Origin: an uncultured Collinsella sp.
GTDB taxonomy: Bacteria > Actinomycetota > Coriobacteriia > Coriobacteriales > Coriobacteriaceae
NCBI GenBank assembly: GCA_902490405.1
Contig: CABUDS010000049.1
Span: 1 to 12,501, forward strand
Reading direction: 5' to 3'
DNA length: 12,501 nt
This document shows positions 1 through 8,151 of this stretch, piece by piece. The translations under genes and the position numbers were made by a program. A model generated the notes under the pieces. It worked only from the letters and a program-made list of their open reading frames with translations, did no database searches and was not told the origin of the DNA. The stretch's first letter is position 1. Every line of letters begins with the position of its first letter.

Positions 1-1
1 A

Positions 2-61
2 AAGATCAAGTCGTCCTCGCAGACGCTCAAGCAGGAATACCTCGATACATACGAGAGATGA
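2..61 (+). CDS. C-terminal end of an unidentified upstream gene (partial)
   Basis: One forward frame is open from the left edge and ends at TGA (59-61). It would encode KIKSSSQTLKQEYLDTYER, a hydrophilic, helix-prone tail. I do not recognise it. In many Gram-positive bacteria rho precedes rpmE, but this tail does not resemble a Rho C-terminus that I know. The frame was chosen because its codons and composition look coding, whereas the other two forward frames run into the rpmE promoter region. It could also be non-coding. If real, it is the only gene here ending in TGA. Confidence is low because only 19 codons are visible. Confidence 0.3.
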   Translation, partial: KIKSSSQTLKQEYLDTYER

Positions 62-134
62 ATGTGGGGGAGTGTTCGGATGAAGTTGATATTTAAGGTC
101 CAGCTCGTGTTGTGCCGAAAAGACCGTGAACCTT

Positions 135-163
135 TTGTGGGACGCTCGGCGCCGTGGTACCAT
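135..163 (+). promoter_or_regulatory. Probable sigma-70-type promoter of rpmE
   Basis: A -35-like TTGTGG (135-140) and a -10-like TACCAT (158-163) are separated by 17 bases. A TG one base before the -10 (156-157 is GG, preceded by T155) gives only a partial extended -10. Transcription would start near 170, just before two hairpins and the rpmE start at 248. This is the best hexamer pair upstream of rpmE. The assignment rests on pattern alone. Confidence 0.5.
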
Positions 164-173
164 AGCCGAGTTT

Positions 174-240
174 GTTGTCTTGGTCGGAAACCAAGACGCC
201 TTATGCGCTGATCGGTAACCAGCGCCTGACCAATAAGGAG
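174..240 (+). promoter_or_regulatory. Structured rpmE 5' leader: two hairpins with a shared loop motif (candidate L31 autoregulatory leader)
   Basis: Hairpin 1 pairs GTCTTGGT (177-184) with ACCAAGAC (190-197), a perfect 8-base-pair stem. Hairpin 2 pairs GCGCTG (205-210) with CAGCGC (220-225). Both display nearly the same sequence across the loop: TCGGAAACC (184-192) and TCGGTAACC (212-220). The Shine-Dalgarno AAGGAG (235-240) lies 9 bases after the second stem's flank. Ribosomal protein genes are often controlled by the protein binding its own leader, and L31 leaders have been proposed computationally in several bacterial groups, as I recall including Coriobacteria. That this leader binds L31 is inference. 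Confidence 0.55.
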
Positions 241-247
241 TCCTACC

Positions 248-673
248 ATGAAGCAGGGTATCCATCCCCAGTATGTCGAGTGCACGGTGACGTGCTCCTG
301 CGGCAACACCTTCAAGACGCACGCTACCGTGTCCGAGATGAAGGTTGAGCTTTGCAACGAGTGCCACCCGTTCTACACCGGCCAGCAGAAGTTCGTCGAC
401 ACCGGTGGACGCGTCCAGCGCTTCGCCGACAAGTTCGGTGGCGCCGCTGCCGCCCAGCTCAAGAAGGCTGAGGAGGCCAAGGCTGCCAAGGCCGCCAAGG
501 CTGCTGAGGCCGAGGCCGCTCGCAAGGCCGCCGCTGAGGCTAAGGCTGCCGAGAAGGCCAAGCGTGCCGCTAAGTTTGCCGAGGAGGCTGCCAAGCAGGC
601 CGCCGAGGCTCCCGCAGAGGCTCCCGTCGATGAGGCCGCTGCCGAGGCCGAGACCACCGAGGCTGCTGAGTAA
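248..673 (+). CDS. rpmE: 50S ribosomal protein L31 (zinc-binding type) with long Ala/Lys/Glu-rich C-terminal tail
   Basis: L31 sits at the large-subunit central protuberance and bridges to the small subunit. Residues 1-65 form the recognisable L31 domain (MKQGIHPQYVECTVTC..., later ELCNECHPFYTGQQKFVDTGGRV). The zinc ligands of the C+ form are visible as C16, C18, C36 and C39. A usual L31 is about 70-90 residues, but this one has 141. Residues 66-141 are almost entirely Ala, Lys, Glu and Arg, basic first (KAAKAAKAAEAEAARK) and acidic and Pro-containing at the end, so probably a helical then disordered tail. The ATG at 248 follows AAGGAG (235-240) by 7 bases. The gene has its own promoter, leader and terminator, so it is probably monocistronic. 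Family identity is certain. The role of the tail is unknown. Confidence 0.96.
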   Translation: MKQGIHPQYVECTVTCSCGNTFKTHATVSEMKVELCNECHPFYTGQQKFVDTGGRVQRFADKFGGAAAAQLKKAEEAKAAKAAKAAEAEAARKAAAEAKAAEKAKRAAKFAEEAAKQAAEAPAEAPVDEAAAEAETTEAAE

Positions 674-710
674 ATAGCTCGCCGCGGAATCGCTCGCATT
701 CATGGCATGA

Positions 711-750
711 GGGCCGTGCATCCATTTGGGTGCGCGGCCCTTTTCTTTTT
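711..750 (+). terminator. Intrinsic terminator of rpmE
   Basis: GGGCCGTGCATCC (711-723) pairs with GGGTGCGCGGCCC (728-740) across the loop ATTT. The 13-base-pair stem has two G-U wobbles, and TTTTCTTTTT (741-750) follows. It lies 37 bases after the rpmE stop. Confidence 0.93.
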
Positions 751-763
751 AATTAGTGCAAAC

Positions 764-852
764 TAACCTGTCCCTATGGCACCAAATGACAGAGAGGCGG
801 CGTTTGCCCAGATAAAACCTGTCAAAATAAACCTGTCCCTTTTTGGCAGGTT
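764..852. repeat. Cluster of three AACCTGTC-core repeats between rpmE and secA
   Basis: Three copies of a core lie within 90 bases: TAACCTGTCCCTATGGCACC (from 764), AAAACCTGTCAAAA (814-827) and AAACCTGTCCCTTTTTGGCA (829-848). The last copy forms an inverted repeat, AACCTG (830-835) with CAGGTT (847-852). They follow the rpmE terminator and no gene is visible here. They look like decayed copies of a short dispersed repeat. That reading is inference, since one window cannot show genome-wide copies. Confidence 0.45.
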
Positions 853-871
853 GGTCATAGTTATTACGTGG

Positions 872-887
872 CGGTCGAGGTCGACCG
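872..887. promoter_or_regulatory. Dyad upstream of secA, possible operator
   Basis: CGGTCGAGGTCGACCG is an inverted repeat of 7-base arms (872-878 and 881-887) with a 2-base centre. It also contains GGTCGA twice in tandem. Its centre lies about 35 bases before the candidate -10 of secA. The size and spacing suit a dimeric regulator, but GC-rich DNA yields such dyads by chance. Confidence 0.25.
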
Positions 888-914
888 TATAGGCCGCGCC
901 TTGTTTGGCTAAAG

Positions 915-920
915 TACAAT
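915..920 (+). promoter_or_regulatory. Candidate -10 element of secA-prfB
   Basis: TACAAT matches the -10 consensus at five of six positions and would start transcription near 927, about 55 bases before the secA start chosen here. No good -35 is seen 16-18 bases upstream. TTGTTT (901-906) is too close. The call is weak. Confidence 0.35.
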
Positions 921-981
921 CATCTGTGTTTAACTCGCCCGCAGCTGCACGGCGTGGGCGATGGCCAAAAAGGAAAACCAC

Positions 982-3788
<2,807 letters not shown>

Positions 3789-3789
<1 letters not shown>

Positions 3790-4937
3790 TGGCTGAGGCT
3801 TTAGAGGTAACGCCCGCCGAGCTGGACGCGTTTGCGGACCGGCTCGGCGAGGTCGAGTCGTATCTCCACTTGGACGAAAAGCGCACGCGCGCGACCGAGC
3901 TCGAGGCCAAAAGCGTGGCCCCCGGCTTTTGGGATGATGCCGACGCCGCCCGTGCCACCATGGAGGAAATCGCGCGCACCAAGGAAGATATCGCCGCCGT
4001 GGACAACGCGCGCGGCGAGCTTTCCGATGCCCGCGCCGCGCTGGAGCTTGCCGAGGAGATGGGGGATGACCCCGATGCCGCCGCCCTTCGCGAGGAGGCT
4101 ACAGCCACGGCTGAGCGCCTGGCCCGTGCCATCGATGAGCTTGAGCTTTCGAGCTGGTTTACCGGTGAGTTCGATCACGGCGATGCCATTGTGACCATCA
4201 AGCCCGGACAGGGTGGTCTGGAGGCCCAGGACTGGACCTTCATGCTCTTTAAGATGTACATGAAGTACTGCCAGCGTCGCGGCTGGAAGGTCACGATTAA
4301 CGACTGCCCCGCTGCTGAGGTCATCGGCATCGACCGCGCGACCTTTACCGTCGAGGGCAAGGACGCATTTGGCATGCTGCGCGCCGAGGCCGGTGTGCAC
4401 CGCCTGGTACGAATTAGCCCCACCGACGACAAGAAGCGCCGCCAGACCACGTTCGCTGGCGTCGAGGTCATCCCCGTGCTACCCGATGATATCGACATCG
4501 AGATCAGTCCCGATGACATCCGCGTGGACGTGTACCACGCGAGCGGCCCGGGCGGTCAGGGCGTTAACACCACCGACTCCGCCGTGCGCGTGACGCATTT
4601 TCCCAGTGGCATTGTGGTTACCTGCCAAAACGAGCGCAGCCAGATCCAGAACAAGGCCGCGTGCATGCAGATCCTCAAGGCTCGCCTGTACGAGATTGAG
4701 CTCGAGAAGCGCGCCGAGGCGCTCGATGAGATTCGCGGACCCAAAACCACGATCGGTTTTGGCAACCAGATTCGCAGCTACGTGCTCTACCCGTACCAGA
4801 TGGTCAAGGATCTGCGCTCGGGTGTGGAGACCAGCAACGTCGAGGCCGTTCTTGACGATGGCGATTTGGATCCGTTTGTGATTGGCTATCACCGTTGGAC
4901 TACCGGCAACGCCGATGTAGAAGGCTCGGAGATCTAA
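3789..4937 (+). CDS. prfB: Peptide chain release factor 2 (RF2), with SPT in place of the SPF stop-codon motif
   Basis: RF2 reads UAA and UGA in the ribosomal A site and triggers peptide release. The 382-residue product has the N-terminal helical domain (1-115), GGQ motif at 255-257 (GPGGQGVN) and the codon-reading region at 204-222 (HRLVRISPTDDKKRRQTTF). The tripeptide normally Ser-Pro-Phe is Ser-Pro-Thr at 210-212. Neighbouring residues remain RF2-like (V207; Q219-T220 at the place of E. coli His-Thr). The RF2 N-terminus aligns without a break (ESYLHLDEKR), so the usual CTT-TGA-C programmed frameshift is absent. ATG 3789 overlaps the secA stop in TAATG, with AGGAA (3778-3782) as ribosome binding site, suggesting coupled translation. 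RF1 is excluded by Ser at the first tripeptide position and the RF2-type sequence around GGQ. Confidence 0.95.
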
Positions 4938-5000
4938 AACATCGGGCGGCTTCAAGCCGATGCTAAGCCCAACGGTTGGACGGGTTTGTATTCGGAATAA

Positions 5001-5022
5001 ACCCTGCGCAGGGGTGGTTTTT
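5001..5022 (+). terminator. Weak terminator-like hairpin after prfB
   Basis: ACCCT (5001-5005) can pair with GGGGT (5011-5015) around a GCGCA loop, followed by GG and five T. The stem is short and the T-run is offset, so termination here would be inefficient. Two further hairpins lie between it and the prfB stop: CATCGG/CCGATG (4940-4945 with 4957-4962) and AAGCCC/GGGTTT (4965-4970 with 4982-4987). Confidence 0.3.
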
Positions 5023-5036
5023 GTCCGGCGAATCGG

Positions 5037-5042
5037 TAGAAT
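5037..5042 (+). promoter_or_regulatory. Candidate -10 element for yitT
   Basis: TAGAAT matches the -10 consensus at five of six positions. A poor -35 (TGGTTT, 5015-5020) lies 16 bases upstream. A start near 5049 would place the terminator hairpin at 5062-5090 inside the yitT leader. Confidence 0.3.
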
Positions 5043-5061
5043 CGAATACAAGAAGAAGTTC

Positions 5062-5090
5062 AAAGCGCATCCGATGGGGTGCGCTTTTTT
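5062..5090 (+). terminator. Intrinsic terminator or attenuator directly before the yitT ribosome binding site
   Basis: AAAGCGCATCC (5062-5072) pairs with GGGTGCGCTTT (5077-5087) across the loop GATG, an 11-base-pair stem with one G-U, followed by TTTTTT (5085-5090). The Shine-Dalgarno GAGGGAGG of yitT begins at the very next base. It may end the secA-prfB transcript, but any yitT mRNA must also pass it. Confidence 0.85.
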
Positions 5091-5102
5091 GAGGGAGGCA
5101 GC

Positions 5103-5993
5103 ATGGCATATCGTCTGGACATTAAGCGCATTCTTTCGATGAACTTCTTTCACGACCTGCCCCAGATTATGTTGGGGTGCGCTCTGGCCGCTATTGCGAC
5201 CGACCTGTTTTTGATTCCTAACGGCCTTGCTGCCGGTGGCGTTACGGGCCTTGCCACCATTATCCAGGCGGTCGGCGCATCGCGCGGTCTATCGCTTCCC
5301 GTTGGTATTCAGACGATCGTGATGAACGCCTTGCTGCTGCTGGTCGTTATGCGCGAGGGCGGCATGTTCTACGTGGTGCAGACGGCGACAGGCTTTGTGC
5401 TGCTGGGCTTTTTCACCGACCTGTTCGCTCCGTTTGTGGCGCCGCTGGCACATGCCGATCTGATGCTGCCCGCTATGTGGGGCGGCATCATCACGGGCAT
5501 CGGTTATGGCATGGTGCTGCGCGCCGGCGCCAACACCGGCGGCTCGGACACGATTGGCCAAATCATCTCGCGTAATACCTCGCTGCCCGTGGGCTCGACC
5601 GTCATGGCGATCGATGTTGCCGTATGTGCGCTGTCGGCTCCGGTCTTTTCAATCGAAAATGCACTATATGCAGGCCTTTCGATGGTCATTAGCGGCTACG
5701 TGATCGATGCCGTGGTCGATGGCGGCAACAAGCGTCGTATGGTACTCATCATCTCGGACAAGTTCCCTGATATCGCTGCCGATATTATGTATGGCCTGGG
5801 TCGTGGTTGTACCAAGTTTAAGGCGACTGGCATGTATTCGGGTGCCGAGAAGCCGGTGATCATGGTCATCGTGAGCCGTCGAGAGCTCAATACCCTTAAG
5901 ACGATCGTGCGCGAGCGCGATCCTCACGCCATTGTGACGGTCGCTGACGTTACGGAAGCCTTCGGCGAGGGATTCAAGGACATTAGCGCGTAG
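5103..5993 (+). CDS. YitT family integral membrane protein
   Basis: The 296-residue product has the two-part YitT architecture. The hydrophobic N-terminal part (about 20-200) has roughly five membrane segments, near 22-38, 70-83, 90-113, 123-140 and 164-202. It carries the family glycine-rich motifs GGVTGL (45-50) and RAGANTGGSDTIGQI (140-154). The soluble C-terminal domain (about 208-290, DUF2179 type) begins KRRMVLIISDKFPDIA. The substrate and role of the family are not established, so I assign none. ATG 5103 is preferred over the in-frame GTG 5079 because GAGGGAGG (5091-5098) precedes the ATG by 4 bases, while the GTG lies inside a terminator stem and the alternative N-terminus looks like translated terminator. 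It stands apart from its neighbours and is probably a single-gene unit with an unusual leader. Confidence 0.88.
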   Translation: MAYRLDIKRILSMNFFHDLPQIMLGCALAAIATDLFLIPNGLAAGGVTGLATIIQAVGASRGLSLPVGIQTIVMNALLLLVVMREGGMFYVVQTATGFVLLGFFTDLFAPFVAPLAHADLMLPAMWGGIITGIGYGMVLRAGANTGGSDTIGQIISRNTSLPVGSTVMAIDVAVCALSAPVFSIENALYAGLSMVISGYVIDAVVDGGNKRRMVLIISDKFPDIAADIMYGLGRGCTKFKATGMYSGAEKPVIMVIVSRRELNTLKTIVRERDPHAIVTVADVTEAFGEGFKDISA

Positions 5994-6087
5994 GGGCGAC
6001 CGCGTTCCATCCAAAAGACGTTCACATTGATAAACCGTTTCATCACCGGTTCTGCCTGCTAAATTGTTCAAATAATGATAAAAACTC

Positions 6088-6115
6088 TGGTAAAGCCATC
6101 AGTTTCCAGCATAAT
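6088..6115 (+). promoter_or_regulatory. Candidate promoter of the split transketolase operon
   Basis: CATAAT (6110-6115) is a good -10, with a poor -35 TGGTAA (6088-6093) 16 bases upstream. The whole 6055-6120 stretch is AT-rich compared with its surroundings, and other -10-like hexamers exist (TGCTAAATT at 6057-6065). A start near 6122 would give a leader containing a possible hairpin, with TGC...TGCGGC pairing to GCCGTG...GCA (6128-6169). No terminator is visible after yitT. Confidence 0.35.
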
Positions 6116-6200
6116 GAATGACGTACGTGCATTGCGGCTGTGTTGGGATTACCTTCGGTGCCGTGCGCATCTTGTCTAAAGAGGATGAAAGGAAGGCACA

Positions 6201-7031
6201 ATGAGCGACGAAGAGCTCAAAAAGGTTGCCAACGAGGTAAGGAAGGGCATCGTCACCGGCGTGCACGCTGCCAAGTCCGGCCATCCGGGCGGTTCGCTCG
6301 GTGCTGCCGACATCATGACCTATCTGTACTTTGAGGAAATGAACGTCGACCCGTCCGATCCCCGCAAGGCCGATCGCGACCGTTTTGTGCTCTCCAAGGG
6401 CCATTGCGCTCCGGGCCTGTACGCCGTGCTCGCCGAGCGCGGGTTCTTCCCCAAGGAGGATCTTGAGACGCTGCGCCACATCGGCAGCCACCTGCAGGGT
6501 CACCCCAACATGAACGACACCCCGGGCGTCGACATGTCCACCGGCTCGCTCGGCCAGGGCATTTCCGCCGCCGTGGGCATGGCCGTTGCCGCCAAGCACT
6601 GGGGCGATACTTATCGCACGTACGCCCTGCTGGGTGATGGCGAGAGCGAGGAGGGCCAGGTCTGGGAGGCCGCCATGTTTGCCGGCAACCAGCATCTCGA
6701 TAACCTCTGCGTGATCGTCGACCACAACGGCCTTCAGATTGACGGTCCCGTCGAGGAGGTCAACGACCCCATGCCGCTCGCCGACAAGTTCCGCGCGTTC
6801 AAGTTCCACGTGGTTGAGCTCGCCGACGGCAACGACTTCGACCAGATCCGCGCCGCCTTTGCCGAGGCTCGCGCCACCAAGGGGCAGCCGACCGCCATTA
6901 TCGCCGAGACCACAAAGGGCAAGGGCGTGTCCTTTATGGAGAACCAGGTTGGTTGGCACGGCAAGGCCCCCAACGATGAACAGTTTGAGCAGGCCATGGC
7001 AGAGCTCACGGCCGCCGGAGAGGAGCTCTAG
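6201..7031 (+). CDS. Transketolase, N-terminal (TPP-binding) subunit
   Basis: This is the first half of a thiamine-diphosphate transketolase, which moves two-carbon ketol units between sugar phosphates in the non-oxidative pentose phosphate pathway. It has 276 residues, the usual size for the separate N-terminal subunit. The TPP/Mg motif runs from GDGE (145-148) to N176 (VDHNG). The active-site histidines typical of transketolases are visible in SGHPGGS (H28), KGHCAPGLY (H68) and LQGHPN (H101). ATG 6201 follows AAAGGAAGG (6188-6196). The stop TAG is one base before the ATG of the C-terminal subunit, so both are made from one mRNA. The family also includes enzymes for unusual sugars (for example apulose-4-phosphate transketolase), so the exact donor and acceptor are not certain. 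A broken full-length tkt is unlikely because each part has its own start and ribosome binding site. Confidence 0.92.
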   Translation: MSDEELKKVANEVRKGIVTGVHAAKSGHPGGSLGAADIMTYLYFEEMNVDPSDPRKADRDRFVLSKGHCAPGLYAVLAERGFFPKEDLETLRHIGSHLQGHPNMNDTPGVDMSTGSLGQGISAAVGMAVAAKHWGDTYRTYALLGDGESEEGQVWEAAMFAGNQHLDNLCVIVDHNGLQIDGPVEEVNDPMPLADKFRAFKFHVVELADGNDFDQIRAAFAEARATKGQPTAIIAETTKGKGVSFMENQVGWHGKAPNDEQFEQAMAELTAAGEEL

Positions 7032-7032
7032 G

Positions 7033-7974
7033 ATGGCAGACGTCAAGAAAATCGCCACGCGTGTAAGCTACGGCGAGGCCCTCGTCGAGCTCGCCAACGA
7101 GCACGATGACTTTGTGGTCCTCGACGCCGACCTGGCCGCCGCCACGCAGACCGGTAAGTTTAAGGCCGCTTGCCCCGACCGCTTCTTCGACGTGGGTATC
7201 GCCGAGAGCAACCTGATGGGCGTCGCCGCCGGTATCGCGACCACTGGTCGTGTTGCCTTCGCGAGTACCTTTGCCATGTTCGCTGCCGGTCGCGCCTTTG
7301 AGCAGGTCCGCAACTCCATCGGCTACCCGCACCTCAACGTTAAGATCGGTGCCACGCACGCCGGCATCTCGGTGGGCGAGGACGGCGCCACGCACCAGTG
7401 CTGCGAGGATATCGCCCTCATGCGCGTCATCCCCGGCATGACCGTAATTGTTCCCGCCGACGACGTGGAGGCCCGCGCCGTGACGCGCGCCGCCTACGAG
7501 TGCGACGGTCCGGTGTACATGCGCTTCGCCCGTTTGGCCTCGCCGGTTATCAACGACCCCGAGACCTACAAGTTCGAGTTGGGTAAGGGCATTGTCATGC
7601 GCGAGGGCGCCGATGTGACCATCATCGCCTGCGGCCTGATGGTCGGCGAGGCTCTCGAGGCCGCCGAGCAGCTCGTTGCCGAGGGCATCGACGCCGAGGT
7701 CATCAACATGCACACCATCAAGCCCATCGATGCCGATCTGATCGTCAAGAGCGCCACCAAGACCGGCCACGTCGTGACCGTCGAGGAGCACTCCGTGATC
7801 GGTGGCCTGGGCAGCGCCGTTGCCGACGTCCTGTGCGAGCAGTGCCCGACGCCGCTCAAGAAGATCGGCGTCAACGACACCTTCGGCGAGTCTGGCCCGG
7901 GTGCCGAGCTCCTGCACAAGTACGGCCTGGACGCCGCCAACATCGTGGCGACCACCAAGGAGTTCTTGGCATAG
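7033..7974 (+). CDS. Transketolase, C-terminal (pyrimidine-binding) subunit
   Basis: This is the second half of the split transketolase, 313 residues from ATG 7033. The frame is open further upstream, but GGAGAGGAG (7017-7025) sits 7 bases before this ATG and the protein starts like other family members (MADVKKIATRVSYGEAL). The pyrimidine-binding domain (1-170) carries the glutamate that activates TPP, E58 in DVGIAESNLMG, followed by FASTFAMFAAGRAFEQVRN and the GATHAGISVGEDGATHQ loop (107-122). The C-terminal transketolase domain (185-310) follows, with the motif VEEHSVIGGLGSAVADVL (250-267). It should assemble with the 6201-7031 product into an alpha2beta2-like enzyme with the active site at the interface. 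DXP synthase and pyruvate dehydrogenase E1-beta share the fold, but the split partner and motifs favour transketolase. A terminator follows at 8023. Confidence 0.92.
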   Translation: MADVKKIATRVSYGEALVELANEHDDFVVLDADLAAATQTGKFKAACPDRFFDVGIAESNLMGVAAGIATTGRVAFASTFAMFAAGRAFEQVRNSIGYPHLNVKIGATHAGISVGEDGATHQCCEDIALMRVIPGMTVIVPADDVEARAVTRAAYECDGPVYMRFARLASPVINDPETYKFELGKGIVMREGADVTIIACGLMVGEALEAAEQLVAEGIDAEVINMHTIKPIDADLIVKSATKTGHVVTVEEHSVIGGLGSAVADVLCEQCPTPLKKIGVNDTFGESGPGAELLHKYGLDAANIVATTKEFLA

Positions 7975-8022
7975 AGCAACCACCGCTCAAATCGGCCACA
8001 AGCCAATAGCAAATAGACGTAG

Positions 8023-8059
8023 ACAGGGACGCCCTCAAAAAGAGGACGCCCCTGTTTTT
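8023..8059 (+). terminator. Intrinsic terminator of the transketolase operon
   Basis: ACAGGGACGCCCTC (8023-8036) faces GAGGACGCCCCTGT (8042-8055) across AAAAA. Twelve of fourteen positions pair and two are A-C mismatches. TTTTT (8055-8059) follows. It lies about 50 bases after the transketolase stop. Confidence 0.8.
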
Positions 8060-8151
8060 ATATTTCAGCAAAATCAGTGCCGCATCAAGCAAGGCCTTCT
8101 TCGGGAAAAGGGCCCAGTACGGCAACGTGCAATTCAGCCCTCCCAACTTTG

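Noticed and set aside
80..211. A 43-codon forward frame (MKLIFKVQLVLC...) with a GGGGGAG sequence 8 bases upstream
   Set aside because: The ribosome binding site is good, but the frame crosses the rpmE promoter and the first leader hairpin, and the peptide looks like translated non-coding DNA. It would need conservation or ribosome profiling data to be listed.
961..981. ATG 961 as the secA start
   Set aside because: It has no Shine-Dalgarno sequence, and its first codons (AAAAAGGAAA) make up the ribosome binding site of ATG 982.
5079..5102. GTG 5079 as the yitT start
   Set aside because: It lies in the stem of the terminator, and its codons translate the T-run and the Shine-Dalgarno sequence of ATG 5103.
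6201..7974. A single transketolase gene broken by a frameshift
   Set aside because: The two parts end and start cleanly at the domain boundary, with a separate ribosome binding site and a 1-base gap. Split transketolases are a normal form in many bacteria and archaea.
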